In this document: positions 6,715 to 15,556 of the stretch, piece after piece
Layout of the letters: the number at the start of each line of letters is the position of its first letter
Position numbering within the stretch: the first letter of the stretch is position 1
DNA from: a virus
Reading direction: 5' to 3' (one strand)
Virus record (IMG/VR): IMGVR_UViG_3300047548_000414
Coordinates: 1 to 29,125 of that record
DNA length: 29,125 nucleotides
Program-made: the position numbers and the translations under genes
Notes under the pieces: model-generated
What the model saw: the letters and a program-made list of their open reading frames with translations, nothing else
Database searches by the model: none
Told to the model about the DNA's origin: nothing

Positions 6715-9000
6715 GTGGAAAGTCAGGTTATTTTTCGGGACCGTCAGGAGCTGCAATCCGCTGATCTGAACAATCTGCAGGATTTCACCCGCGCATCTAT
6801 CGACCACATCGTCTCCGACGCCATCGAGAGCGGCAAGGCATACAGCGGCTTCTCGGCGTCCAAGACCGCCGCGACCGAAATCACGCTCTCGCCCGGCCGT
6901 CTCTACGCGGGCGGTCAGGTCTTCGCGCGCGACGAGAACGTCGTCATCGACGTCTTCAATTCGCTGCCGCTCGTCACCAAGAAGCGCGTCGCGATTGTCG
7001 CCTTCGGCCAGGCGGTCGACACCGACGTCCAGCCCCGCGACTTCCTGATCGACGCGCAGATCGGCACGACCGAGCCGCAGTCGGTCGCGATGGAGAACCT
7101 TCGCCGCGCCGAGCTTTCGGCGGTGGCCGGAACGGAAGGCCCGGACCCGTCCTATCCGCCGACCGACGCGAACACGGTCGTGATCTGCTACGCGCTCCTC
7201 GACACCTCGGGCATCGTGTCCATCGAGCAGTGGTCGGCGACGCAGCTGCCGAACCTCCGCGTGATCTCGAACCGGACCTCGGCACTCGAAGTCTGGCGCG
7301 GCCAGATCTCGGGCCAGGTCGATACGCTCAAGACCGACCTCGCGGCCTTGGCCGACCGGCTCAAGCTCTACACGATGAAAACCGACTATGTGGACCTCCT
7401 CGGCGAGTTCGAGAAGCTCCGCGAGCGGGTCTTCCAGCCCTCGGCATATATCTACTATGGCTCGAACCACTTCCTCGATCTCGTCGGGAGCCAGACCGCG
7501 CACGCGAGCTTCGACGCGATTGTCGGCGAAGGCATCCGCTTCCCGAACGCCGGTTCGGCGACGGCGGCCCTCTCGCTGCTCAACCCGAACAACCCCTATG
7601 TGACCGTCAACAACGGGTTCATTCTCCCGAAGTACAACCACGGCCTCCGCATGAACCTCGCCGGTTACAACGGCGAGACCCGGATGGCGCAGTACACCTT
7701 CGAGACGACGGCCATCACGCAGCTTTCACGCACCCGTGAGCGCCGCCGCTTCGGCCCTGCCAAGTCGGTCTGCACGAACTCGACCTACTGGCGGCAGGGC
7801 AATTACGACCCCGTGACCGGCGTCTTCCGGATCAACGGCGAGACCTGGGAAGTCGCGGCGGCGGATCGCGCCAACGCGACCATCAATCACAAGTTCATCC
7901 GCATCACGCAGTTCTGGGTGGACACCTACGAAGAGCCCTACTGGGATTATGTGAAGTCGACCGCGACGCTGAACGGTCAGCAGGTCGCGCAGACCTTCCT
8001 CAACTCGCAGGACGGCTGGCTCTCTCAGGTCGGTCTCTACTTCTCGCGCAAGGCCGCGACCGGCGACGTGAACGTGATCGTTTGCGAAACCGCCTATGGT
8101 ATGCCGGACCTCTCCCGCGTGGTTTCTCGCACGGTCCTTCCCGTTGCGAGCATTCAGGTCGGTGCCGCCGCCGCCAACGCCGCCCTCCCGGCGTTGATCG
8201 AGACGACGGTGCCAATCGTCCCGACCTATCTCAAGTCGGGCCGCCGTTACGCGATTGTGCTCGTCACGACCGGCGACCACTACGTCGCCATGACGAACAC
8301 CGATAACGGCGTCGTGCAGGGCACGTTCTTCGTCTCGACCGATGGTGCCTTCTTCGCGGGCAACCTCGTGTCCGACATGAAGATGAAGCTTTACTTCGCG
8401 AAGTTCGACCAGCCGCGTGTCATCGTGGAACTGGCGGCCTTGCAGCTTGCGGGCGGCATCCTCGACATCGACATCCTCAACGAAGGCATCACGCCTCCGG
8501 CCTGCCGTCTCGACTACGAGGTCCAGGTCAACGGCGCGTGGGTTCCGCTCGATGCGCCGCCCAACGGCCCGAGCCTCGCAAGTCTCCCGGCTATCCTGCC
8601 GCTCCGCGCGGTGATGACCGGCACGACCGACCTGATGCCGGGCTTCGGCGTGACCGCCTCTCAGGCGACGGTCTCTCGCAACAAGACGGCCTTCACGTGG
8701 GTCGGGACCAAGCGGACCCTCGGCTCGCCCTCGACGTCGATCAAGGTCATCATCGACCTCCAGGCTTACGACGAAGTGAAGCATGACTGCACCGTCACCC
8801 TTCTGACGGGCACCACGCTCGCGACGACCGAGACGGCCGACGCGGTCGAGGACTTGCTCCAGAGCGACGGCACGGTCCGCCGGACGTGCGTGTTCAACGT
8901 GACCAGCGTTTCGGACTATGCGGTGAAGATTGTGGGCGCGACCGTCTCGGCGGCCGAGACCTTCCACGTCGCCGAACTCATCGAATTTGCCAACACGTAA
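6715..9000 (+). CDS. Large tail fibre / baseplate-attached host-interaction protein
   Basis: This 761-aa protein starts with GTG at 6715. The N-terminal ~100 residues have a pattern common in baseplate-attached fibre proteins: 'FRDRQELQSADLNNLQDF', a helical stretch, then 'ITLSPGRLYAGGQVFARDE'. A short helical segment (about 185-250) precedes a long beta-rich C-terminal region with no repeat that I can see. It occupies the position of the P2 fibre gene H, right after I. I believe it resembles DUF4815-type phage proteins, but this cannot be confirmed here. It is probably one of several host-contact proteins of this phage. Confidence 0.65.
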   Translation: MESQVIFRDRQELQSADLNNLQDFTRASIDHIVSDAIESGKAYSGFSASKTAATEITLSPGRLYAGGQVFARDENVVIDVFNSLPLVTKKRVAIVAFGQAVDTDVQPRDFLIDAQIGTTEPQSVAMENLRRAELSAVAGTEGPDPSYPPTDANTVVICYALLDTSGIVSIEQWSATQLPNLRVISNRTSALEVWRGQISGQVDTLKTDLAALADRLKLYTMKTDYVDLLGEFEKLRERVFQPSAYIYYGSNHFLDLVGSQTAHASFDAIVGEGIRFPNAGSATAALSLLNPNNPYVTVNNGFILPKYNHGLRMNLAGYNGETRMAQYTFETTAITQLSRTRERRRFGPAKSVCTNSTYWRQGNYDPVTGVFRINGETWEVAAADRANATINHKFIRITQFWVDTYEEPYWDYVKSTATLNGQQVAQTFLNSQDGWLSQVGLYFSRKAATGDVNVIVCETAYGMPDLSRVVSRTVLPVASIQVGAAAANAALPALIETTVPIVPTYLKSGRRYAIVLVTTGDHYVAMTNTDNGVVQGTFFVSTDGAFFAGNLVSDMKMKLYFAKFDQPRVIVELAALQLAGGILDIDILNEGITPPACRLDYEVQVNGAWVPLDAPPNGPSLASLPAILPLRAVMTGTTDLMPGFGVTASQATVSRNKTAFTWVGTKRTLGSPSTSIKVIIDLQAYDEVKHDCTVTLLTGTTLATTETADAVEDLLQSDGTVRRTCVFNVTSVSDYAVKIVGATVSAAETFHVAELIEFANT

Positions 9001-9013
9001 AGGAGCCTGAGAC

Positions 9014-9184
9014 ATGGCGAAGAGCCCCACGCACTACCGCATCACCGTGAACCGCCCGATTGAGGCGTCGAAGATGAACTTCAATCCGGGTGCCAAGTAC
9101 ACGGTGAAGGCTTCGGTTCACGACGCGATCAAGAAGACGGCGGCGGATGCGATTGCATCCGCCGATCCCATGATGATGGAGTAA
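9014..9184 (+). CDS. Small hypothetical protein (56 aa) in fibre operon
   Basis: An ATG at 9014, with AGGAG starting at 9001 about 9 nt upstream, opens a 56-codon frame ending in TAA at 9184. The product starts MAKSPTHYRITVNRPIEA and ends in a run of Met before Glu. It is basic in the middle and predicted helical towards the C-terminus. It is bracketed by 13-nt and 6-nt gaps to its neighbours, so it fits a continuous operon. Phages often carry a small protein of this kind after a fibre gene; the function is unknown. Confidence 0.7.
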   Translation: MAKSPTHYRITVNRPIEASKMNFNPGAKYTVKASVHDAIKKTAADAIASADPMMME

Positions 9185-9190
9185 GGTCCA

Positions 9191-9979
9191 ATGATCAGGT
9201 TCGAGGATCTGCGGGTCCGGGATCAGAACGAACTCGACCGGGACTTCTTCAACCGCCGGTTCCGCCTGATCGCCGAGGCCCTCGGCCAATTGAGCGAGGA
9301 GGTCGCGTCGGTCACGAGCGACACCGACCGCCTCGTCGCTCTCGGCCTCAATCGCGTGAACGAAGTCCTCGGGCCGTTGCTCTCCAAGGTCCAGGCAGCA
9401 GCGGAGAACGGGTTCCTCGTTGCGACGTCAACGACGCCGCTCACGATCTCGCTCGGTCTTGAGACGACGCTCACCGTCACCGCTGGCGACGAGCGGGAAC
9501 TCTTCACCCCGACGCCTTACCTGATGCTGGCGAGGACGGCGGCCAATACCGAGGCCGACTATGCGCTCCTCCGGGTCCAGAATTACAACCGGACCAACGG
9601 CGGCCTTGCCTTCGAGGTCGTGTCCTTGAGCGGCAACATCGGGGCGGCGTCCTATAGCGATTGGGTGGTCTCGGCCTCGGCCGGGATCAGCATCCAAGTG
9701 CTTGAGGCCTCGTCAAACATCGAGGACACGCTCGTCCTCGCCGAACAGGCCGCCGCCGACGCCGCCGACGCGGCAGCGACCGCGCAAGCGGTCCTTGCCT
9801 CGGGCCCGGTCTCCTCGGTCAACGGGAAGGCCGGAACGGTCGTCCTCGGCATCTCGGACATTGCCGGGCTCGTCTCGGCCATCGCCGCCAAGGCCGACAG
9901 CAACCACGGCCACCCGATCTCGGCCATCTCCAACTTGCAATCGACGCTCGACGCTCTGGCCGACGGCGGCACCTACTGA
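9191..9979 (+). CDS. Tail fibre-like protein with C-terminal fibre repeat
   Basis: This 262-aa protein begins with a helical, charged segment (FEDLRVRDQNELDRDFFNRR), followed by a coiled-coil-like region and a beta-rich middle. Near the C-terminus is an Ala-rich helix (AEQAAADAADAAATAQAV), then 'VSSVNGKAGTVVLGISDIAG' and 'NHGHPISAISNLQSTLDAL'. The V..V.GK.G.V.L.ISDI motif with a following HGH(A/P)I element is characteristic of phage tail fibres and also appears in the protein at 22968. It probably forms a trimeric fibre shaft. The receptor is unknown. Confidence 0.7.
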   Translation: MIRFEDLRVRDQNELDRDFFNRRFRLIAEALGQLSEEVASVTSDTDRLVALGLNRVNEVLGPLLSKVQAAAENGFLVATSTTPLTISLGLETTLTVTAGDERELFTPTPYLMLARTAANTEADYALLRVQNYNRTNGGLAFEVVSLSGNIGAASYSDWVVSASAGISIQVLEASSNIEDTLVLAEQAAADAADAAATAQAVLASGPVSSVNGKAGTVVLGISDIAGLVSAIAAKADSNHGHPISAISNLQSTLDALADGGTY

Positions 9980-9990
9980 GGTAAAGGTCC

Positions 9991-10218
9991 ATGACGCAGT
10001 CTGTCATCTCGCAAGTCTCGCAGAAGCTCGCCCTCGGCGGCGTCAAGGATATCGAAGTGACCGATATCGTCGACGACGGGGCGGGCGGCTGGACCCGGGC
10101 GGTGCGCTTCTACGGGACGCCCGCCGTCGGCACCAACAAGGTTCTGGTTCTCGAAGTCCTCTTGCAGTCGGCCATCAAGGCCGAGCTGGCGATCACCACG
10201 CCGGAAATCGACTTCTGA
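9991..10218 (+). CDS. Small hypothetical protein in tail operon
   Basis: This 75-aa protein starts with ATG 9991, after a GAGGTAAAGG stretch. It is short and predicted mostly beta (for example 'WTRAVRFYGTP' and 'KVLVLEVLLQS'). It is the last gene of the fibre block before a hairpin-containing gap and the sheath gene. Similar small proteins accompany fibre genes in other P2-like phages. No family is recognised. Confidence 0.65.
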   Translation: MTQSVISQVSQKLALGGVKDIEVTDIVDDGAGGWTRAVRFYGTPAVGTNKVLVLEVLLQSAIKAELAITTPEIDF

Positions 10219-10261
10219 TCCCGGCCTCCCTTCTTCCCTGATCTCATCAAGTCCGTTCAAC

Positions 10262-10292
10262 GCCCGGCGCGCGGTGCCTCCGTGCGCCGGGC
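10262..10292 (+). terminator. Hairpin between fibre block and sheath gene
   Basis: A perfect 9-bp GC stem (GCCCGGCGC at 10262-10270, GCGCCGGGC at 10284-10292) with a 13-nt loop lies in the 95-nt gap before the sheath gene. Only a mixed CTTCCGTTT follows, so termination would be weak. It may be a partial terminator or an RNA-processing or stability element that separates expression of the very abundant sheath and tube from the upstream baseplate genes. Confidence 0.45.
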
Positions 10293-10313
10293 CTTCCGTT
10301 TAGGAGACACCCA

Positions 10314-11792
10314 ATGTCTGACCCGACCTTTGGCATTTCGATCACGCGGATCGACAACGAACCGCGTCCGGCAGTCTTTTCGGATATGTCGGTTGTGGGG
10401 ATCATCGGCACCGCGCCCGGCGCGGATGCCACCGTGTTCCCCGTGAACTCCCCCGTCTTCATGTATTCCGACGACGCGACCAAGTATGCCGGTCTCGGCA
10501 CGACCGGCACCATCAAGGACGCCATCGACCTGATCAACGCCCAGCTTGGCGAATTCCAGGTCGCCGCGAAGATCGTGGTGGTCCGCGTCACCGAGGGCGC
10601 GAATGCGGGCGCGACGATTGCGAACATCGTCGGCAACGCCAGCCTCAAGACCGGCATCCATGCCTTCGTCGAGGCGGGCCCGGCGCTCGGCGTGATCCCG
10701 CGTCTGCTCTGCGCCCCCGGCTTCACCAGCCAGCGCGAGACCGGCGTCGCTTCTATCGCCGTCACGAATGCGGGCAGCGGCTACACCTCCGCCCCGACCG
10801 TGACCCTGACGGGCGGCGGCGGAACGGGTGCCACGGCGACCGCAACGGTCTCCGGCGGTGCGATCACCGGCTTCGTCATTACCAACGGCGGCAGCGGCTA
10901 CACCTCGGCACCGTCGGTCGGGCTGTCCGGCGGCGGCGGTACGGGTGGCGCTGGCACGGCCACGGTTGCCGATCTCGCCAATCCGGTCTGCGCGGCGCTC
11001 CCCGCCGTCTGCGCCAAGCTCCTCGCTCACGCCGTGGTCGATGGCCCGGCAACGACCGAGGCGGACGCTCTCGATTGGCGCGAGAGCCTCAACTCCGACC
11101 GCCTGATCCCGGTCGATCCCGCCGTGAAGGTCTACATCGGCGGCACCATCGTGACCCGCCCGCTCTCGCCCGCCGTGATCGGCATCGGCGTGCGCCGCGA
11201 TCACGAGAAGCAGGGCCGCCCCTTCCACTCCTGGGCCAACCAGCCGGTGCAGGGCGTCCTCGGACCGTCGCGTCCGATCAACTTCTCGCTCACCGACGGT
11301 GCGACCGAAGGCCAGCGTCTGCTCGCCAACAATGTCGGCGTGCTGCTGCGCGGCGAGATGGGCGTGGAGACGGCAATCGCCTCCGGCGGCTTCGTGTTCG
11401 TCGGCACCGACAATGCGGGCGAGGATGATATCTGGCGCTTCTACAACGTCACGCGCGGTCGCGATTACATCCACCTGATGTTCCTGCGGACGCTGCGCTT
11501 CTACCTCGGGCGCTTCAACCTGACCGGCCAGACCATTCAGGCGGTCCTCAACACCATGAGCTTCGCTCTCCGCGATCTCAAGGCGGACGGGGATATCCTC
11601 GGCTACCAGGTCAAGTTCACCCGTGATCAGAACTCTCCCGAGCAGCTTCGCATGGGTCGGTTCACGATCAACTTCGCCGCCGAGGAGGCCCCCGTCCTCC
11701 GCTACCTCGGCATTCAGTCGTCCCGCTATCGTCCGGCGCTCGATGCGCTGCTCGAGGACCTGCTCGCCCAGGTCGATGCGGTCACCGGTTAA
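10314..11792 (+). CDS. FI: Contractile tail sheath protein (P2 gpFI-like)
   Basis: This 492-aa protein is a sheath subunit. Family features include the N-terminal '[13 protein letters not shown]', '[15 protein letters not shown]' and '[12 protein letters not shown]', the central '[12 protein letters not shown]', and the C-terminal half with '[19 protein letters not shown]', '[20 protein letters not shown]' and '[11 protein letters not shown]'. A ring stack of this protein contracts and drives the tube into the host. It is longer than P2 FI (396 aa), mainly because of an inserted Gly-rich duplicated module at about residues 145-219. AGGAGA precedes the ATG. Confidence 0.95.
   Translation: MSDPTFGISITRIDNEPRPAVFSDMSVVGIIGTAPGADATVFPVNSPVFMYSDDATKYAGLGTTGTIKDAIDLINAQLGEFQVAAKIVVVRVTEGANAGATIANIVGNASLKTGIHAFVEAGPALGVIPRLLCAPGFTSQRETGVASIAVTNAGSGYTSAPTVTLTGGGGTGATATATVSGGAITGFVITNGGSGYTSAPSVGLSGGGGTGGAGTATVADLANPVCAALPAVCAKLLAHAVVDGPATTEADALDWRESLNSDRLIPVDPAVKVYIGGTIVTRPLSPAVIGIGVRRDHEKQGRPFHSWANQPVQGVLGPSRPINFSLTDGATEGQRLLANNVGVLLRGEMGVETAIASGGFVFVGTDNAGEDDIWRFYNVTRGRDYIHLMFLRTLRFYLGRFNLTGQTIQAVLNTMSFALRDLKADGDILGYQVKFTRDQNSPEQLRMGRFTINFAAEEAPVLRYLGIQSSRYRPALDALLEDLLAQVDAVTG
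10746..10970 (+). repeat. Tandem Gly-rich module inserted in sheath gene
   Basis: Two copies of a 39-codon unit lie in tandem. The 17-bp core GGCAGCGGCTACACCTC occurs at 10773-10789 and 10890-10906, a period of 117 nt. Both units encode a hydrophobic strand, then 'GSGYTSAP', a strand, then 'GGGGTG' and an Ala/Thr strand. Modules of this '[10 protein letters not shown]' type are known as decorations in other phage tail and surface proteins. Here they split the sheath between '[11 protein letters not shown]' and '[10 protein letters not shown]', probably projecting from the sheath surface. Confidence 0.8.
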
Positions 11793-11818
11793 TCGTCGCA
11801 CAATAAGGAGCCCTTACC

Positions 11819-12349
11819 ATGAGCACCATTTACATCATGGAGGCCGCAAACTTGTTCTGCGGCGACCACGACCCGACGGCCTCGAAGCACCTCACCCTGG
11901 CCGAACTCAAGCTGCCGCCGCTGCAGGAAATGTACCAGGACCACCATGCCGGTGGTTCCCGGGTCCAGATCGAGGTGGCGGTCGGCATCCAGAAGCTCGA
12001 GCCCACCTTCAAGCTCAACGGCTGGGACCCCGATCTGCTGACGCAGTTCGGGCTCGGCTCGTCCCGGCAGAAGGTGTTCACCGCTTACGGCGTCATCCGC
12101 GACAAGCGGACTGGCGTCGCCATTGAGGCGAAGGCGGTGATCGAAGGCCGCCTCGGCAAGATCGAGAGCGATGCCTTCCAGCGCGGCGAGCTGCAGGGCC
12201 ACGAGTATTCGATCAACGAGGTCATGCACTACGAACTCTGGTTCAACGAGAAGGAAAAGCTCTTCTGGGACTTCTTCTCGACCGAGTGGCGTCTGGACGG
12301 CATCTCGCAGAACGACGACGAGCGCCAGATCCTGCGCATTCAACGCTAA
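11819..12349 (+). CDS. FII: Major tail tube protein (P2 gpFII-like)
   Basis: This 176-aa protein lies directly after the sheath, with an AAGGAGCCC ribosome site. It has the tube-family pattern: 'IYIMEAANLFCGDHDPTASK' at the N-terminus, 'LAELKLPPLQEMYQDHHAGG', and the central beta strands 'VQIEVAVGIQKLEPTFKLNG'. It ends with strand-rich segments around 'EYSINEVMHYELWF'. The length matches P2 gpFII (172 aa). It polymerises as stacked hexameric rings forming the inner tail tube. Confidence 0.95.
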   Translation: MSTIYIMEAANLFCGDHDPTASKHLTLAELKLPPLQEMYQDHHAGGSRVQIEVAVGIQKLEPTFKLNGWDPDLLTQFGLGSSRQKVFTAYGVIRDKRTGVAIEAKAVIEGRLGKIESDAFQRGELQGHEYSINEVMHYELWFNEKEKLFWDFFSTEWRLDGISQNDDERQILRIQR

Positions 12350-12371
12350 CTGATAGACCCCGGAGATCATG

Positions 12372-12641
12372 ATGTCAGATACCGCCCGCCTTAAGCTTCG
12401 CCGTCCTGTGACCATTGGAGAGCAGACCATCTCCGAGGTGACGGTTCGCCGCCCCAAGGTGAAAGACCTTCGGGCGATGGAGAAGGCGCGGGAGCCGGGG
12501 GGCACCGAAATGGATCAGGGCGTCGCAATGGCTGCGGCGCTCTGCGACATTCCGGTCGCGTTCATCGACGAGATGGACGCGGTGGACTTCGCCTCGATCT
12601 CCGAGGTCATCACGGGTTTTTTGCCCAAGGCCCCGGCATAG
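12372..12641 (+). CDS. E: Tail assembly chaperone E (unshifted product)
   Basis: This is an 89-aa small protein after the tube gene, with 'RRPVTIGEQTISEVTVRRP' (the family's 'L..P......eI..v.lR.P') and a C-terminal helix up to 'ITGFLPKAPA'. ATG 12372 is favoured over 12369 because of its spacing to CGGAG at 12361-12365. In P2 such proteins coat the tape measure during tail assembly, and a fraction of ribosomes shift frame to make E+E'. The shift site is annotated separately. The frame ends at TAG 12639-12641. Confidence 0.88.
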   Translation: MSDTARLKLRRPVTIGEQTISEVTVRRPKVKDLRAMEKAREPGGTEMDQGVAMAAALCDIPVAFIDEMDAVDFASISEVITGFLPKAPA

Positions 12642-12775
12642 GGGCATGGCGCGGTGTCGTCGCCGACACCGCGCACATTCTTTCGACACCGATCACGGCG
12701 TTCGACGAAATGGAGTGGTCGGAGGTCGTCCTCTGGCACGCCGAAGCACGCCGCCTCTCGACGCGGCAGGGATAG
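12372..12775 (+). CDS. E': Tail assembly chaperone E+E' fusion by -1 frameshift
   Basis: Translation to the codon TTG at 12621-12623, then continuing in the -1 frame from 12623, gives a 134-aa fusion that ends at TAG 12773-12775, 3 nt before the tape measure ATG. The -1 frame after the site encodes a protein-like segment: 'GAWRGVVADTAHILS', 'TPITAFDEMEWSEVVLWH', 'AEARRL'. This resembles P2-family GpE' domains ('...W....L..W...A..'). E' has no convincing independent start with a ribosome site, which argues for frameshifting. The same strategy is known for P2 E/E' and lambda G/GT. Confidence 0.85.
12617..12645 (+). promoter_or_regulatory. Programmed -1 ribosomal frameshift site
   Basis: The slippery heptamer T TTT TTG (12617-12623) is placed in the zero frame as GGT TTT TTG, the same heptamer used by P2 E/E'. 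A hairpin GCCCC-(6 nt)-GGGGC at 12630-12645 starts 6 nt after the heptamer, the usual spacing of a stimulatory structure. The zero-frame stop codon lies at the 3' side of this hairpin. All three elements are directly visible; the shift efficiency is unknown. Confidence 0.88.
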
Positions 12776-12778
12776 CAC

Positions 12779-15133
12779 ATGGCGAACATCACCTCTCAAC
12801 TGATCGTCCAGCTTCTCGACCAGGTCTCGGGCCCGGCGAAGCAGGTCGGCAATGCGCTGCGCGGGATCACCCGGACGGTGCAGGAGGTGGCCCGCGCGCC
12901 GCTCGATCTCACCACGCGGCTTGACGCCGCGATCACCCGGAACAATCGCGCCCTGGCTAACGCCCGCATGGGCCTCGCGGATGCTGTTGCCGGGTTCTAT
13001 GCCTTACGGACGGCCATTGCGGCCCCGGTCGAGGAAGCCATGCGCTTTGAAAGCGCGATGGCCGACGTGAAGAAGGTGGTCGACTTCCCGACCCCCAAGG
13101 CGTTCGACGACTTCAAGGCCGCGCTCATGGACCTCTCGCGGCAAGTGCCGATGACGGTCAACGGGCTGGCCGAGATCGCCGCCGCTGCCGGTCAGGCGGG
13201 CATTGCCGGACCGGACCTGATCCGCTTTACCGAGGCCGCCGCGAAGATCGGCGTCGCCTTCGATATCTCCGCGCAGGAAGCCGGAGAGGCCATGTCGAAG
13301 ATGATGACCGGCCTCGGCCTGACCATCGACAAGGTGGTCCTGCTCTCTGACGCCATCAACCACCTCTCGAACGCTCAGGCGTCGTCTGCGGCCGAGGTTA
13401 TGGACGTGGTGCGCCGGGTCGGCGCGCAAGCCAAAATGTTCGGCTACACCGCCGAGCAAGTTGCGGCCTTCGGTTCGGCCATGATCGCAGCGGGTGCCGA
13501 TAGCGATGTGGCGGCGACCTCGTTCCGCAACATGGGCCTCGCGCTCACCAAGGGCGCATCGGCGACAAAGGCCCAGCACAACGCCTTCGCCAAACTGGGG
13601 CTAGACCAGTTCTCTGTTGCAGAACGGATGCAGCAAGACGCGGTCGCCACGACGGTCGATGTCCTCGAACGGCTTTCCAAGCTTCCGAAGGAAGTACAGG
13701 CGTCGGTCGCGAGCGACCTCTTCGGCAACGAGGCTCGCGCCTTGGGGCCGCTGCTGACCAATTTGGATCTCGTCTATGCCTCTCTCGGCCTCGTCGGGGA
13801 GCAATCGAAATATGCCGGGTCGGCCTTCCGCGAGTTCGAGAACCGCAACAAGACCTTCGGGTCGGCGCTCCAACGCTTCAACAACATCATCACGATCCTC
13901 AAGATCAGCATCGGGAACGCGCTCCTCCCGGCGCTGAACTCGGTGATGCAATTGATCGCCCCGCTGATCGACGCGGTGTCGCGTCTTGCGACCGCTTTCC
14001 CGAACGTGACGGCGGCGGTCGTTGGGGCGGCTGCGGCATTCGTGGCTCTCCGGGTCGCGATCACCGGCCTGACCTTCCTCGGCCTCATGGGCAAGGGCGG
14101 GATGCTCGCCACGATGGCGGTCGGGGTCCGCACCCTGACGGCTGCGCTTGCCGGTCTCAAGGCGGTGGCGATCACCGGGCCGCTGGCCCTCATGTCCGCC
14201 GGGCTGGTCAAGCTCCGCGCCTCGCTCGTCGGCCTTACCCTCCTCGGGGCGACGGGTGGTGCTGGCTCCGTCTTCAAGACCCTCGGGGCCTCGATCCTGG
14301 GCCTCCTCAATCCGATGAACCTGGTGCGCGCGGCGGCGGTAGCCCTGCGCGGAGCCCTGCTGCTTTCCGGGGTGGGGGCGATCCTCCTCGGCATCGCGGC
14401 GGCGGGCAAGTTCATCTATGACAACTGGTCGGGCATCAAGGAGATGTTCTCGGCCTTCGGGACGGCGTTCACTGCCGCCCTCGGCCCGGTCAAGCCGATG
14501 CTCGACCCGGTGATCTCTGCCGTGGGTTCGCTCTTCGGCTGGCTCGGCAAGCTCTCCTTCGAGATATCGCCGGACCGCTGGCGGGTCTGGGGCGAGGCGG
14601 CTGGCACGGCGGTCGGCAATGTCGTCCGCTGGTTTGCCGAGCTTCCCGCCAAGATCGCCGCCCAGGTCGGGAGCCTCTACGAGATCGGCCGCCAGTTCAT
14701 GACGTCGTTCTTCGACGGGCTTGTGTCCATCGGCAACGATATCCTCAATTGGGCGAGTGGCATCGGCGACAAGATCAGCTCCATGCTGACCTTCTCCGGG
14801 CCGACGCCCACTCCGGCGGTTTCCCCGCGCGGGGGATCGACGGTCGTCCCGGCTCCGGCGCGCGCCCGGGGCGGTCCGGTCTCCCGGGGTTCGACCTACA
14901 TGGTCGGCGAGAAGGGGCCGGAACTGATCACCGCCGGGCGCTCCGGCTACGTGAACAAGGCCGGGGCGGCGGCACAGGCGGGGCCGATCACGGTCGCGCC
15001 GGTCTTCAACATGACATTCAACGGCAAGACCGAACCGGAAGACGTCGTCCAGCAAATCCGCCGCGTCCTCCGCGACGAGGTTCGCGAGACCTTCCGGGGG
15101 GTCTTCTCCGATACCGGAATGAGGATGGCGTAA
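12779..15133 (+). CDS. T: Tail tape measure protein (P2 gpT-like)
   Basis: This is a 784-aa protein, the longest in the window. The N-terminal region is helical and Ala-rich (VQEVARAPLDLTTRLD). The phage tape-measure core has 'FESAMADVKKVVDF', 'VNGLAEIAAAAGQAGIAG', 'GYTAEQVAAFGSAMIAAGAD' and 'EVQASVASDLFGNEAR'. Hydrophobic segments follow at about residues 400-560, and a Pro/Gly-rich linker with 'YMVGEKGPELITAGRSGYV' near the C-terminus. It fixes tail length and is released into the host envelope during ejection. Standard scaling (about 0.15 nm per residue) suggests a tail near 0.12 micrometre. Confidence 0.95.
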   Translation: MANITSQLIVQLLDQVSGPAKQVGNALRGITRTVQEVARAPLDLTTRLDAAITRNNRALANARMGLADAVAGFYALRTAIAAPVEEAMRFESAMADVKKVVDFPTPKAFDDFKAALMDLSRQVPMTVNGLAEIAAAAGQAGIAGPDLIRFTEAAAKIGVAFDISAQEAGEAMSKMMTGLGLTIDKVVLLSDAINHLSNAQASSAAEVMDVVRRVGAQAKMFGYTAEQVAAFGSAMIAAGADSDVAATSFRNMGLALTKGASATKAQHNAFAKLGLDQFSVAERMQQDAVATTVDVLERLSKLPKEVQASVASDLFGNEARALGPLLTNLDLVYASLGLVGEQSKYAGSAFREFENRNKTFGSALQRFNNIITILKISIGNALLPALNSVMQLIAPLIDAVSRLATAFPNVTAAVVGAAAAFVALRVAITGLTFLGLMGKGGMLATMAVGVRTLTAALAGLKAVAITGPLALMSAGLVKLRASLVGLTLLGATGGAGSVFKTLGASILGLLNPMNLVRAAAVALRGALLLSGVGAILLGIAAAGKFIYDNWSGIKEMFSAFGTAFTAALGPVKPMLDPVISAVGSLFGWLGKLSFEISPDRWRVWGEAAGTAVGNVVRWFAELPAKIAAQVGSLYEIGRQFMTSFFDGLVSIGNDILNWASGIGDKISSMLTFSGPTPTPAVSPRGGSTVVPAPARARGGPVSRGSTYMVGEKGPELITAGRSGYVNKAGAAAQAGPITVAPVFNMTFNGKTEPEDVVQQIRRVLRDEVRETFRGVFSDTGMRMA

Positions 15134-15556
15134 ATGCTGATGGCTCTGGGTCCGATCCGGTTCGAGGTCTATCCGTTCAACGTGATGGGCTACGAACACG
15201 AACACGAGACGAGTTTCGTCGAGAAGCCGGTCCTCGGAGCCCGCCCGCCCCTTGAATGGGTGGGCGAGGGGCCGGAGAGCTGGTCTCTCACGGCCAAGAT
15301 ATTCCCCCACAAGTTCGGGGGCCTCGGCGACTTGAAGAAGCTCTATCAGGCGCGGGCGGCGGGCCGCCCACTCTACCTCATGAGGGGCGACGGCGCGCAG
15401 ATGGGGTGGGTCGTGATCGAGAGCGTCAGCGAGCGGTCAACCTTTCTCGACGCCAACGGCATCGGCAAGGTGATCGAGGTCGATATCTGGGTGCGGCGGT
15501 CGTCCAAGCCGTCCAACGGCAGCTTCTTCTCCGCCTTCTCGGGGGTGTTCTCATGA
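15134..15556 (+). CDS. U: Tail protein U (P2 gpU-like)
   Basis: This 140-aa protein starts right at the tape measure stop (ATG 15134; an in-frame ATG at 15140 is the alternative). Family signatures are 'LGPIRFEVYPFN', 'LEWVGEGPESWSLTAKIFP' and 'LYLMRGDGAQMGWVVIESV'. In P2, gpU is needed for tail completion and acts in the T-U-D segment. Position between T and X/D and length (P2 gpU is 159 aa) agree. The stop overlaps the next start (ATGA). Confidence 0.92.
   Translation: MLMALGPIRFEVYPFNVMGYEHEHETSFVEKPVLGARPPLEWVGEGPESWSLTAKIFPHKFGGLGDLKKLYQARAAGRPLYLMRGDGAQMGWVVIESVSERSTFLDANGIGKVIEVDIWVRRSSKPSNGSFFSAFSGVFS

Noticed and set aside
13601-15310. 569-aa antisense ORF over the tape measure gene
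   Set aside because: It is a GC-rich shadow frame with Arg/Asp/Gly-rich low-complexity content and no family pattern; the + strand tape measure is clear.
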